NCBI RefSeq assembly: GCF_017591425.1
Contig: NW_024466512.1
Location: forward strand, 25,473,501-25,537,500
DNA length: 64,000 bases
Direction of reading: 5' to 3'
From: Ochotona curzoniae
Taxonomy: Eukaryota; Chordata; Mammalia; Lagomorpha; Ochotonidae
Shown here in pieces: positions 1 through 12,760 of the stretch. The position numbers and the translations under genes were made by a program. The notes beneath the pieces are model-generated. The model was not told where the DNA came from. It ran no database searches and saw only the letters and a program-made list of their open reading frames with translations. Numbering within the stretch: the stretch's first letter is position 1; the number at the start of each line of letters is the position of its first letter.

Positions 1-1749
1 GGTTTGGCTCAGCTGTGTAGGGCGCTCTCCTCGGTCCTGACTGACTGTTAGCATGCAGGTCCTCATGGCCTGCACTGTCAGGGCCCTGGGTTCAGGCTTT
101 AAGTGGCTTCACACAGAAAACTCCTCACTAGAGGTAAGAGGCTGTGGGTGTTGCCTGTATGGCCTGGTGTGTGATTGGGAAATAGGCCTCCATGCATGAG
201 CCACTTCTGTCACTTTACAGCACTGGGCTGAGCGGGATTTGAAATGTGTCTCAGGAGAGAGTGGGTGAGAGGAAGCATGTGGTTATCTCATATTTGCCAT
301 CGCCAGGGCATGGTTGGGGTTCAGCAGGCAAGGACGGGAGGGCTGAAATTTTGAGCGACTTGCTTGACCTTCCTAGACAGCATCTTCCTATGGGAAACAA
401 GGACATGACTTAGATGATTTAAATTCTTCCTGTGGTCGACACCCCATGATGCCAGCTAGTTTTGTCAGTCTTGCCATGAATCTGTTTGATCCAATTAAAA
501 TATTTACATCTTCCCACTCCCCTCTGCCATATGCTAAGCCATCCGGCCCTCGCCAAAGCCATTTCCCCTGGTGGCAGCAGCTGGGGACCCTGGAGACAGG
601 AGGCTTCCCATACTAAACAGATCCTGCCCGTTCATCTCAGCCCCACGACCCAGGAGGCGTGATTCCCATCTCCCATTTCCTGTCCTCCTGAGCTGGGACC
701 TCTCTGTGCCTGAATGCAGAGTCCTGAAATTTAGGGTCATGGTTTCAAAGTTCATGGTCCTGAGAATAAACAAAAAAACTATTGTGGCAGCATAGAGCTG
801 CGGACCCCATTAACAGCATCCCATGAATATTTATAGTGTGGAACTACAAAAGCACATAGAGGCCATATTGTATTTCCTAGCACTTTCTTTCCATGGGGTC
901 CTTTCTCGGTGGGTCACTTTAATGTAAGCTTTGCTTATTTAGTTGCACACTTTAAGCCGATTAACTTTTTACTAAAAAAAAGCCCTCCCTGTTTGTACAT
1001 ACGCTCCCTTGACAAAGATTCACAGAAAACTGCTTTAAACCTGGTAAACCGCTCTGCTGGAAATGCAAGGCAAATAGTACATCTCTGGGTAGGGCTTCGC
1101 TGTAGCTCTCCTGCCTCTGGTCTCTCTACCCTACTCATCCTGCTCTGGCCTTCACAGTTCATCCCTTCAAATCATCAGAACTTATCACCAGGTGACTGTC
1201 CTGGGGAGCTTCTAGGACGTCCCCCCTGCCTCCTGAATGGCCTACTATTTGAGATGGACAAAGAGCACCCTGAGCAGGTGTCGCACAGCCCACTGAAAGA
1301 AAAGGAGTGTGATCCAGTGTCAGTGTGGAAGGGCTACAGGGAGCATTGATCCCCTCAGTGTGTCTCCTCACTACTACAAGGGGCCTGACTTGTAAATGAG
1401 GCCCGTGGAGGTGTGGATCCAGGCTGGGGGTCTGCATGCCGGACTCCGGGTGTTTAGATCAAGGAGTCTGTCGTTAGACCCTGAGAAACATCGAGCTGCT
1501 CCACCTGTTTCGTTCAGCTGAAGACAAGATCATTGAGAGGACAACTAGGCAGTCGCACATGGCTTGCAGCATAGTCAGTGCTTCATGTCCTGAGATGGAG
1601 TCAGTTTGTGGAATATGTGTCATGAGGGGTCCAAATAAGAAGCTGGTTGGAAACCACACCACCCTTGGGTGGTTCCTGGTGCAGCAGTTGAGGTGCCACC
1701 CAGGGGCATCCACATCCCTTATTGAAGGCCCTGTGCTTCTGGAACTGTA

Positions 1750-1982
1750 CTTTCAATCCTGTTTTCTCGGTCCCATCTTCTTGCTGATACGCCCCTGGGA
1801 GGCAGCAGGTGATGGCTCAAGTACTTGGGTCCTTGCTACCCATGTGAGAGACCTGGATTGAGTTCTTGGTCCCAGCTTCTGCCTAACTTAGTCCTAGCTG
1901 TTACAGGCAGTGAGCTAATAGATATGCAATCTTTCTCTCTCTCTTTCTCTCTCTCTCTGCTTCCAAATAAATAAAAATAACA
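1750..1982 (+). repeat. Old lagomorph C-SINE, 5'-truncated
   Basis: Contains the SINE middle (acttgggtcc...catgtgagagacctggattg), the CT-rich segment (1930-1958) and the A-rich tail with AAATAAAT at its 3' end. It lies in the sense orientation relative to TLL2, one of few that do. Confidence 0.75.
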
Positions 1983-2799
1983 AATTAATTCTAAAGTTAC
2001 AGCATCACCTGGTGTAGGCCCATGTTGTCAGTACTTGATGTGTGTATCTGGAAATGGTCTGGTTGGTGGTAGTGAGTTGCAGCAGGTTGAGCACCTGCCA
2101 CAGGTTTGTGACCATGTAACAAAAGCCAGGAGGCCATTAGATTTTTGTTTGTTTTGTTTTAATAATAATTTCATTTTATTTTTGATGATGTTTACATAGT
2201 TGAGAAGGATGCATGCCCATGTGGACCACCGAGTAGGGTCAAGGAATGGGAAAAGTGGACAGAGACAACTGTCTCCAATCTCCTTCCTTCTTTTTATATC
2301 TGGGGAAAGTAGAGAGAAAAGGAAAGCGGGCCACTCCCAGAAGCCCAACTGTATCAGTACCTAGGGATGGGGAATGGCCATACAATGTCATCCCAGGGTC
2401 CCTGATGTGGAGCATATTCAGAGGATACTGCTGAAGTGGTTTTGACAGTTCTGAGATGCTCTTGATTTTATTGCTACAAGGCTGAGGAAATCCTTGCAAG
2501 GTCCGTTGGCTGACATAGTCCACCTTAGAGTCTTAATTCGTCCAAATACTTGCTGTCAAAGCTTGGCTGGGGGAGCTGTTCAGTTTCTTCTGCCCTCCAT
2601 GGCACTTGACTTCCTCTGCAAGTCTCAATGTATTGGCTGTCTTGCCCCCCTTGAGCATCTGTGAATGCTGTCTGCTGCACAGGCCTCAGTAACTGTGGAG
2701 AGCCAGTTCTGACACATGCACTCCACAGTCAGACCACAGATCCTGTGACTTTCTCCATGGTTGGAGTTCTGAGTCCAGTGGTCCAGTTGGGGAGGTCTC

Positions 2800-5330
2800 C
2801 AAAGAACCTTTGCCAGAGGTGACCCCAGACCTGACTCCTGTATGTGTGGGGTCCAGCTTGGTGTTTGTCCCACACTGGCCTATACACACTGGTGGTTGCA
2901 GTCACCTGGTCAGTTCTGTCCCCAGCCTCATTTCATATGCAAACCAATGGGTGCTGTGGCCCAGTGTACCCCTACCCACCACACAGTCTGCCACCAGCCT
3001 GATTGGAGCAATCCTCAATAGTCCTCACCAGGTCCTTCCGCAGTCCTGACTCCCACGCCTGCTGGTATGTACAGCAGACTGGTCCAGTCTGTCCTGTATC
3101 TCGTTCAGCTCTTGCACACATCGATGGGTGTTAGAGCCTAGCTCAGCCCAGTTGATCCCCCACCCTATCGAGCCCATACTCATGTCAGAGGGTACTAACA
3201 CCTGTCTAACCAGACCTTCCCCCAGCCCTAGTTCTCATGTTCACCCAGGATCTGCAGCCCATCAGAGGGGTGTTCACAGTTTCCCGAATATTCCCACTCC
3301 CAACCCCAGATCTTGCACTGTCTAGGTGGTTCTACCATCTAGCCTGACAGGAGTTGCCTCCGGTTCCAGCACCTGCTGGCCAATGCTGCAGCAAAGCTCA
3401 ACCAGTCTGTACTTACTCTTGTTCATGCTTTCACCAGTGGACATGGTTGCTTAGCCCAGCCAGGCTCTCTTCCAACCCAGCTCACATGCAGGCCAACAGG
3501 CTTTGTAGTCCTGCCCAGCCTCATCTGGCCCCAATCCTGGCTCTCATGCACACCAGAGGGAGCAGTGGCCCAGCAGGGGAGTCCCTGCAGCTCCCCTACT
3601 GGACTCACCTCCCCCATCTTGGGTCCCAGGTATGCTGGTGGGTGCTGTGACTGTCTGGCATGGCCTGCCTCACCTCAGCATTCACTGGTGGGTGCTGTAG
3701 CCTGGTTTGGCACAGTCTACCCCCTGTTTCAGCGTATGCTGGTGGGTGCTACAGCCTAGCTCAGCCTGGACTGCCCTTAGTCTGGCCCTAATGAGAACTG
3801 GCTGGTGTTGCAGCCCAACCTGACATGTTCTGTACCCCATCCTGGTTCTCACATTTGCCAGTGCTATGAACTAGCAGGGCTGGCCTGCCCCTAGACCTGA
3901 TCCACAACATATGCTGGCAGATACTGTAACCTAGCCTGGTTTGTACTGCTCCCAGTCTTGATTCTTGCTCTTACTTGCAGGGACTGCATCCTGATAGAGG
4001 AGTTCCCCAAGCTCCTCTATCAGGTCACCCCCCAGTCGTAGGTCTCATGCACACCAGTGGGTTCTTGACCCAACCTGACTTGGCTCATCTTCTGTCCTGG
4101 CAGGTATAGTGGCCTTGCCTGACAAGCCTATACTCATTCCAGCTTAATGTTGGATGCAACAGCCCTGCCCTGCCTGGTCTATCCTTAGACCCAGCTCACA
4201 GATGGTTCAGCAGGTGCAGAGACCTAGCTCAGGTTTTCCTACACCCACTCTGGGTCTTACAAGCACCAGTGGGTACTTGAGCCTAACCCAGTCTGACACA
4301 CCCCAGACCCAGTCTACACCCATGCTGAGGAATACCTCAGCCATATCCAACCCAGATCATCACTACCATCCCAGCCCTCGTACTCACTGGTGGGAATTGC
4401 AGCCCAGTCTACAGTTTAACTCCCCAACAAGACCTGCTCCCAACCATAGATCTTGCATGTGCTGATGTTTGCTACAACCCAGTAGTACATCATAGGCCAT
4501 CACCCATCTTGGTTTTTGCCTTCAGATGCTTGAGTATGGCCTGGCCTGGCCTGCCTCCAGTCCTAATTCTTGCTGGTAGGAGTTGCAGCCTAGCTCTGCC
4601 CAGTCTGCCCCCATTCCCAGTTTTTGTGCAGACCAGTTGGTGTGATAGCCTAGCCTAACCCAGCCTAGTCTGCACTCCATCCTGGCTCTTGTGTATGCCA
4701 GTGTGCTATGGTTTGGCCTGGCTCTGCTCAGCCCATCCCTCCCCACCCCCAGAGCCAACCCATACACCTGTTAACAAGTGAAGTAGCCCTACTAGTCCTG
4801 ACAAATACCCAGCCCTGATTTACATGTTCATCAGTGGGAGTGATGGCCCACCAGGGGACTTCCCCAGGTTCCCCCACCAAGCCCAGTCCCAGAGCCAGGT
4901 TTCATGCATGCCAGTGGATGCTAGGCCCCTAACTGGCACAGTCTTCCCCCAGTGTTGGTCTTTGTATATGCTGGTGGATGTTGTGGCCTGACCCACTTCA
5001 CACCTAAGAACTGTTGCGACAGGCTGGACCATCCAGGCCTGTTTCCAACCCCAGTACCCAAGAGTGTTAATGAGTCCCACGGTCTTACCTAGCTCAGCTT
5101 GTCACCACCCCTAGCCCTTGATATCACCCCCTTGATACCTTTGATAACACCCCCATACCAGCTGGCTTACTCAGCCCTTGAGTAAACCAACTGGCATGGC
5201 AGTCCCACATGGGTGAGCCCATGATGCCCCACAGAATCTACTCCCAGATCTGGTTCTCTTGTGTATTCATTAGTGTTATGATCCACTCCCTGCCCTGACA
5301 CTTACTGGCGGCACTGTGGTCAAGCCCAGG
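2800..5330. repeat. Degenerate minisatellite-like tandem array, about 2.5 kb
   Basis: A recurring phrase of the type 'ATGCTGGTGGGTGCTGTAGCCTAGC' (given in fragments: gctggtgggtgctg, then agcctagcc-cagcctg, then ccccagtcctggttctcatgc) returns at irregular 50-80 bp spacing. Clear copies occur near 2946, 3123, 3436, 3633, 3684, 3735, 3790, 4383, 4630 and 4970. Copies are strongly diverged. No long reading frame runs through it on either strand. It could be a decayed minisatellite or the internal repeat region of a lagomorph retroelement whose other end is the T-rich lead-in at 2140-2200. I do not recognise the family. Confidence 0.6.
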
Positions 5331-6620
5331 GCCCCCATTCATGACTTTCGTGTGTGCCAGTAAGCAGTGGTTGATACCAAGAATCCCAGCTCAGGTCTCC
5401 CACATTGGCGGGTATATGTGTTTGACCCCAAAACTCTTCCAGTTTCCTTCCTCTAACCCACTCGATCTCAGCCCCCTTGTTTAACTGCAAATACAATAGT
5501 GTCATTGGTGGAAGTACCCCAGAAGTCACTCTTCACCTGTTACATTCTGCCTCAGCAGTCCTCCCTCCCACACATCTTCCCTGAGCAATCAACAGCCCTG
5601 CATGCCAGTGAGCACTCAGGTCTCCAAGCCTGATCCTTCCATGGTGTGCCACACCAGCCTGGAGCTTTGCCCACCCACCAAGGGTGCACACAAGCTTGCA
5701 CATGGTTGTCAGGCCTTGTCTGCTGGTATGCCGATGTCTGCTCCCCCATTATTCCTTCCCTCTCCCAAAAGATACAAAAAAGGATATGAAACTAAGCTGG
5801 CACACTGGTATAGTTAACAGAAATTTGGCATTAACCAGGTCCAAGATCCCTGCTTTTAGCTGCTTTTCTCCCAGCATTGTAATACTTGCCTAGGTACAAT
5901 GCAGCCTAGGCAGTTGCCTACAGCTGGGGAGGTTATTGGTTTTGGAGTGAGCTCGGGGTCAAGGCAGGGCAGGTGGACAGAATGGACTGGGAAGGTCACG
6001 GGGCTATCCTGGACTTGCTGCTGCTGGACACCTGGGAGCAGAGTGTTGGAGACTGTGGCTGCAGGCAGAAGTCTCCTTCTGACTGGGCTGCTGCCTGCCT
6101 GGTACACACCCCAGCTCCTGAGGCTCTATCAGGCCGGCTTAGCACTGCCAGGATCTGCCCCCTTCAGCCTAGCCTCTTGGAGAGTCTGCCCTCTGTTCCC
6201 TTTCAGCATCCTGCCAGGCCATCTAATCTGCCAGGCCCATGACTCCTCTGGTCACAGGGCACTCATTTCAGACCCCACCCCTCCCCTGAATCCCAACTGT
6301 AAGAACCAGGCCTTGGGTGGGCAAGGAACCAAGCTCTCACCAGTTGTCAACTTTAACTACTTGTTAGTTTCTCCAAGCCTCGCACTCCCTGATGAAACTG
6401 GGCTCTTGGTTCTTGGCCCTGCCTCCACCTAGGACTTTGGCAAGGTGCATTTATGCACTTGCTTGTTGATCTATGAACATGTTCTGAAGGTGTTAGGCCT
6501 TGTGCTGCGTGCTGGTGTCCCATCCAGCCAGGGATGGATATTCATGAAGGAGAAGGCCAGCTGGAAAATCCTGAGCAAAGCAAGGAGCGAATACTCTGTT
6601 CATGCACTGACTGTCCCAGA

Positions 6621-6701
6621 GCCTCCCTGCCAACCCTGGCCACCCTGGCCTCCCTGCCAACCCTGCCCACACTGGCCTCCCTGCCAACCCTGGCCACCCT
6701 G
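6621..6701. repeat. 27-bp minisatellite, 3 copies
   Basis: Three tandem 27-bp units start at 6621, 6648 and 6675, each of the form gcctccctgccaaccctg + gccaccctg, followed by a partial unit. The middle unit differs by a few bases (cccaca for ccaccc). Confidence 0.85.
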
Positions 6702-6779
6702 GCCAGCTTCTCAGTTCCTGGGTCCTCGGATCCTGCCTTGTGTTTGGATCTGCGGTTAGATTGCCTGCTCCAGCTTGTC

Positions 6780-7000
6780 CTTCCCCATTCCCTCTGCCCA
6801 GCAGCCCTTTCTACTCCCACTGTCACAGACCCTCAGGGCCTTTGCCAATGCTACCCCTTTCCTCCTGCCGTGCGCCTGTGCAGTTGGTGTTCCTGTGTCA
6901 TCCTCCTACTCAAGCACACCTCCTCCGTGAGGCCTTCCCAGACTCCATGCCTCATGTCTGAATTAGTCTCTCCTTCTCACTATGCTTCTTTTACTCAGAG
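6780..7000 (+). repeat. L2-like ancient LINE fragment
   Basis: Matches the familiar L2 3' phrase (cacctcctccgtgaggccttcccagactcc at about 6916-6945), preceded by pyrimidine-rich L2-type sequence. Recognised by eye only. Confidence 0.5.
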
Positions 7001-7544
7001 AGGCAAAAAGATGCATAGCAGATGAGAGTTAGAACTCATGGGTGGCCTGCAGTGAATTGCCTAATCCTGTTGAGCCTATTTCTCTCATCTGAGAGGTGGG
7101 CATGCTGGTGCGTGCTGCGCAGGTGTGCTGTTGGAAAGGTTCAAGCAGTGAAAGATACGAGTCCTTTTGCCTCCAGTGAGCTGGAGAGAGGGTTGGGGAC
7201 AGTGTAAGCACATGTCAATGTAGACGTACATCAGAAGGGTGTGAGCTCGTATATCTGGACATGAGTGACCAAGAGGCCGCTCAGGCATCCACTGGTGACT
7301 TGGACTCAATGGCCTGTGGGGTGCCTTCTTGTCCTAGGAGCCTCCAGTTCCTGAAAGATGGCCAGGTGTACAAACTGACTCCAGAAAGTGTTCCTGTGGT
7401 CAGGGGCCCACACAGAAGGAGGTTTCAGAATGCTAGGACATGCTGCCTACTCTGTCTTTCTTTCATGACTCCACGAAGTTCCACAGGAAAGAAAGCAGCT
7501 TAACATGACATCTCTTGGAAGCATCTTAGATGATGAATCCGACC

Positions 7545-7640
7545 TGGTGTGTGCAGGCCTGGATTTTTGGATCAGAGAGATCAGGGCCTCTTCCTGTCTA
7601 CAGGACCTTGGCCAAGTCCTACTTCCTCTCGAGGCCTTCG
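7545..7640 (+). repeat. MIR-like fragment
   Basis: Reads like the MIR core (caggcctggattt...gatcag...ccttggccaagtccta-cttcctctcgaggcctt), heavily diverged. Confidence 0.4.
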
Positions 7641-8397
7641 TTTGCCCTCCTGAACATAAGGGACCAGGGGCAGGGATTTGGGGCAGTAGCTAGGATGCTA
7701 CTTTGGGCACACACAAGCAATGGCTGAAAGATTCCTTTCTGTCTGTGCCTTTTAAAAAATTGTTTTCATTATTTTCCATGATATGGTTTTGTACATATAG
7801 GAAGTCCTGCCTTTGTAGCTTTCAAATAATAAAGTAGGAACAGGAATGGTCCCATCACAGAAGTGGTGAGAAGACGTACTGAGTTCATGTGCCAAAGACC
7901 TACAGCCTGGTCCCAGGCACCTGGTGAGTACTGTGGGTACAGAGAAAGGGCAAGGTGCTGTGCTGTGCGCATCCTGGGGTCGGAGTGACAAGAGGGGAGC
8001 TTCCCTTGCAGTGCTCCACTGTGGCTTCTTACAGTAGCCATGAGGGTCAGACTCACACATGGCATCAGAGGGTGCCCATGACAAAATTCAGAAGCCATGA
8101 GATCCTGGGTGGAGGGCAGCTGCTGTCACTGTGGTGGTGTGCTGCATCTGCTCTTGCTGGCTTGTGAGGCCATGGCTGCATGCACACTGCTTCCCAGCCC
8201 CACCCTCAGCCACTCTGCACTCAGCCTCAGCACTGGGAAGTTTACATCCGAAAGTCGGCAAGTGTTGCAGACTGAGGCTGCGCCCACTGCTAGTTAAATG
8301 TCAGAACACCACCACTTTTGTGTCATTAGAAAATATCTTTAAAATTAATCTCTTCATGTTTCCAAATATATTATATAATAGATTTTAAATTAGATTT

Positions 8398-8695
8398 GAC
8401 TACAAACAAAAGTGGTTAGAGAAGGAGACAGAGTTAGAGAGGGGACATTGATCTTTCTGTGCTGGTTCACTCTATATGGTTGTAACTGAGCCAGGCCAAA
8501 GCCAGGAGCCTGGAGCTTCATCTGGGTATCCCTCGTGAGTGGCAGTGATCTAAGCATTTGGGTTATCTTCTGCTGCTTTCCCAGGCACAGCAGCGGTGAG
8601 CCAGATCAGAAGTGGACCAGCCAGGACTTGAACTGGTGTCCATAAGGGATGCCAGCATCACAGGCAGTGGCTTAACTTGCTATACCACAATGCTT
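8398..8695 (-). repeat. Old C-SINE, antisense
   Basis: A diverged, near-complete copy in reverse. It reads GA-rich segment (8420-8445), ggttcactctat, gccaaagccaggagcc, gctgctttcccaggca, then gaactggtgtccataaggga (the B-box side), and ends ccacaatgc. Confidence 0.8.
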
Positions 8696-9469
8696 TTTTT
8701 TATTTTTGGAAAGCATTTTCCCTGTTGTGTTTCATAGTGCCTGATATAGTCACTACCCAGAGCTTTGTAACAAAATACTACCCCCTAGTGACAACTGCTT
8801 GAATTGCAGGTTGACATTTTCATGAGGTCAGCCAAGAGGGTTAGGGGTTTTGCCCTTGATGTGCCTGTGGATGCTGCCTAAGGCCTCCATTTGCATTTTA
8901 CATCTCTGCAGAGGATAACCCTGCCTGGCCTCTCCATTGCCAGCCAGCAAACACAGAGTGACAGGGAGAAGCTCATGACCCCAGAGTCTCTGCTGTTGGG
9001 GACAAAGACTCTGGGCCCTTGGGTCAGAGCCTTTCTGGTGTCGGTGTGCATGCCGTTTTCTAGAGGGTCTTAGCATGCATGCTCTGGTTCAGCAGGTCTG
9101 AATGGGCTCGGTGGCTCCAGCATGATGCTGCTTGTCTGCAGGTCACATTCTGAGAAAAGCCATCTGGAGCTTCAACTTCTCCAGCCGCAGAATGGGAATG
9201 AGCTAGTGTAGGGCCTTGCTGCAAGGGAGCAGTCCGCTGTTAACTCCCCTGCCCGCCCCCAGGCAGTGCCCGTCCTCTGCTGGTTCAGGAGATGCTTGCA
9301 GGTGGAAATATGGATGCACAGAGACCCTGTCGTAGGGCTGATGCGGTTTGGTTGGGATCTTGCAGTGGGAGTGAGAGCTTTATGCAGCACATGTTGAACT
9401 TAGTCAAGGCTCCCTGAAGGAGGTTGTAGGGGGAAGGGGGAGAGACAGGTGGCCAGAGGAACCCAGCAT

Positions 9470-10773
9470 CTGCCAGAGACCAGCTCCGGCTGACTTGAGA
9501 GCTTGCAAAGGATGTGTGGATCAGCGAGACGATAAGAAGGATAGACATGGACCACTAAAGCATGATGCTCATAATGGACAACTCAGAAACGTTGCCTTTT
9601 TTCTTTATACACAAATCATCACAAGCTTTGGTACAACATTCAATTGTTTCATTTTTACTTCATTATAAAAGAATGATTACAAAATCAATCCTAAAAAGCA
9701 TTACTGTTATTTTACTTCAGAAAAAAATGTTTTCAGCAGGCTATTACTCATTCAAACCTGCAGTGACCTGGCTGAAGCCAGGAACTCCATGATTGGCAGC
9801 ACATGCAGTTACATTGTAACAAGTGATTTATCTATATCCAAAATCAATTTTTACTAAACGTAAACTGATATTGCTTAAAATATCAAGAGTGCAGAATTAC
9901 AAGACAAGCTCATAAATGAAAGGAATTTATAAAAGCCTAGATCATAGATTTCTTTATTAAATCTGATAATCAATCATGCATTAATTACCATCACCTTCAC
10001 CTAGCACTGATTCAGTTGTCTTTTATTCTTTTGTTAAAGGGCAGTGAAAGGGATCCGGGCAACTTAGCCTTTCTACAAACAGAGGGCCTTTACAAAAACT
10101 TTTTTTTTCTCTTTATAAACTGTTTTCTTCCCCTAAATATAAGTGCCAATATAAGGTAGAAATTTTAAGCCATTTTGGTGGGGGGTTCACATTTGTTTCC
10201 CTTTAGAAGATGCCCCATATACTTTCTGCTTTCTGTGGTGAGAAACCAAAATGTGTCATTTCATGTGTTGTAACAGTTTGAGGTACATGGTAAACAAACT
10301 CTTTGTACCTCCATGATTGCCATCTGTACCAAGATATCATCAAGCCATTTCTTAAGGAAAACATTACTTATCTTAGGGCAAGCTTCAGGACAAAGGTGGG
10401 CACATACCAGGGTGTTTGGAAACATAGTGGGCTCAATTGTACTATTGTATGCTTTTAGCTGTGTGTCATTGCTTTAAGTTGTTAAAGACATTTTTGCCAT
10501 AACATGATTGATCAGTGTGAGGTGTTATACCAATTACAGGAATCATCACACATTTGCAGAAAAACAACACCACCACCCTCTGGAGAATTCTATGAAACAT
10601 CAGAGAGGTGATTGAGTGTCGCTATAGTGGGATGAGGCAGCAATGAGGTGACCAGAGACATTCTGCCGGGCCTTGCCATGCAGTCAGTAACTCCTAGTAG
10701 CCTTGCTAACTGAGGAGCAGTGCTCATCACACACCCATGCCATCTGACCCAACTGCATGGCTCTCTGCAAGAA
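9470..10773. repeat. 1.3-kb duplicated block, copy 1
   Basis: A 1304-bp AT-rich block repeated in direct orientation at 15150-16447. It contains no long frame and shows no terminal TG...CA, inverted repeat or poly-A boundary that would mark a known transposon. Copy 1 begins at ctgccagagacc and ends at ggctctctgcaagaa. The sequence beyond each edge differs between the copies. I do not recognise the family. A solo LTR-like or UTR-derived retrocopy is possible but unsupported. Confidence 0.9.
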
Positions 10774-11230
10774 GCATCACCTCTGTTAACTGCATGTCTG
10801 CCATAGCCATGTCCTGTACCAGCTGGCCAAGAGGACAGACACCTGGTCACATGGTTCTCTTGCCTTCCAGGAGAAGGGCTCGCTTGTCAGTCCCCTGAGT
10901 CCCAGCATGGACATCACCCCTAATACTAAATCTTGAGCCTCACTGATTGGCTGTAGGGCCACATGATTTAACTGTGAATCCAGGCATCTAAGACTCATGT
11001 TTGCGTCTTTTCCCATCCCTGTGAAATTCTGTTGAGTACCCTTAGAGCAGGGTGGAGTATTTGAATTCAGAACCCCAGGGTAGGGAAAATTAATATTTCT
11101 TCTGTGTAACTGGGATTTCTTTCAAGGCTTACAAATTTTCAAGCTCTATGAATAAAACCCATGAAGAATTTTTTCTTGTTTTCTTTCAGATTCAGCATGC
11201 TATTCAGTAAAATTGTTTTTTAAAAATGGT

Positions 11231-11270
11231 ATTATATTATATTATATTATATTATATTATATTATATTAT
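11231..11270. repeat. (ATTAT)8 pentanucleotide microsatellite
   Basis: Eight perfect ATTAT units within an A/T-rich context. Confidence 0.95.
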
Positions 11271-11452
11271 AGAGTATTTATTCCATTTACAGCCAGTCTT
11301 TTTCATATAAAATGTTTATTGCTTCCTACTGGTGAATAAAATTAGCCTGGCTAGACTTTGGATAAAACATCGTGTCAGGCTAACTCTGTACTGGGAATCT
11401 GGTTTTTCAAAGTGAAGTGGAGAGTGCATGAGCAAAAACTGTTGGAAGCACG

Positions 11453-11490
11453 CGCGTGTGTGTGTGTGTGTACGTGTGCACGCGCACACG
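11453..11490. repeat. (GT)n / CG-containing alternating tract
   Basis: An alternating purine-pyrimidine run that starts gcgcgtgtgtgtgtgtgtgt, then acgtgtgcacgcgcacac. It is a short Z-DNA-prone type of sequence. Confidence 0.85.
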
Positions 11491-11869
11491 TTTTCGCAAT
11501 AGCTGTTTGCGCCCTTATCCTCCCACCTTCTTGCCTCTGTATCTTCAGAGTGTGTGAGGGGTGCTCTTGACTGCATGACTTTCTCAAAGCCCTCATCAAC
11601 ACAGTGCAGTGCTTTCTTGGAGAAACATGCCAATGTCTTGTGAGCCACTCTGTGCCAAGTGTTCAGGGAACTTGGAAGGCTCAGGGCAGGCAGCTGGCAA
11701 CCATCTTGGGCCAAGCCCTGGGGAGACATTGAGTATACTAATTGCTTGTTATTTTCTAGGTAGGTGTTGTTTATGGGTGTCCTAATGTGTTCCAAGTGCT
11801 ACTGACTAGGTTTCAATTTGATTTCCCTAAGACTAAGGACCTAGAGCAACCTTTCATATGCTTGTTAAC

Positions 11870-12280
11870 CATGCATGAATTTTTTCTTGGAGAAGTATTA
11901 TTCACATCCCTTGCTGTACTTTAAAACTGGGTGACTTATCTTCTTCAATCATAATGATTCTTTTTCCATTCTGCATACCAAACCCTTATCAGTTATATGA
12001 TTATCATGTATATTCTCTCATTCTGTAAACTGGCTCTTTATCTTCTTGTTAAAGTCCATGAATGAATGGAAGTTCGTAACTTTTATAAAGTTCAACCTAT
12101 CTTTTCTTTTGTGGTTCATGTTATTGATGTTAAAGCTAAGTCATTGCCAAACCCAAGGTCATCAAGATTTAAACTTACGTTTTCTTCTAATATTTTTATG
12201 GTTTTAGTTCTTATATTTGGGTCATTGATCCATTTTGAGTAAACTTGTGTTGATAGTGTGAGGCTGGGGTTATGCTGCCT
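11870..12280 (-). mobile_element. L1 ORF2 3'-region fragment, antisense
   Basis: Closely resembles the antisense of the L1 ORF2 C-terminal region. Phrases include ttctctcattctgtaaact, aagtcattgccaaaccca, ggtcatcaagattt, ttttatggttttagttctta and tttgggtcattgatcca. Truncated and frame-broken. Confidence 0.8.
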
Positions 12281-12639
12281 TCTTCTTAAAGCTGGAGTGA
12301 TTTGTAATTATGTAAGAAAGAAGGACAGAGAGCTGCAAAATTCCCAGTTAGAGATTTACAAGCAGGAATCAGTGAGGGGCATGAGCTTCAGAGTACAGAT
12401 TTCTTAACATAAACTTGCTTGGAGAATGAACTAGATTTCAAAGTGTTAAAACTCACATCAGATGGATCTCTGTGGGGCATCAACCCCTATGTGCCCAGGA
12501 CAGGGCTTGGTTCTTTATCGCTCTGCAGATGGCACTTTCCCTTGCAAACTATTGGACAAATAGATATAAGGTCATGATGTGTGTATGTGTTTGTGCGTGC
12601 ATGTATGTACAAAACATAGGATCTCAATTTTCTCAAGAA

Positions 12640-12760
12640 ATCTCCAGAATAGGCAGAATTCTCCCTATTTACAAACATGTCTTTTGTGGCTCAGTGAGGT
12701 CAAAGAACCTGGCCAAGGTCACAAGCATCTATTAATTCAGAGCCAGAAGATGAATGCCAG
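12640..12760 (-). repeat. MIR-like fragment, antisense
   Basis: Contains the MIR antisense phrase (ctcagtgaggtcaaagaacc, tggccaaggtcacaagcatc, attcagagccag). Confidence 0.55.

Noticed and set aside
1..1740. Exon 1 or promoter of TLL2 at the window start
   Set aside because: No CpG island, no hydrophobic signal-peptide frame and no donor in the required phase were found; the short frames there are not signal-peptide-like.
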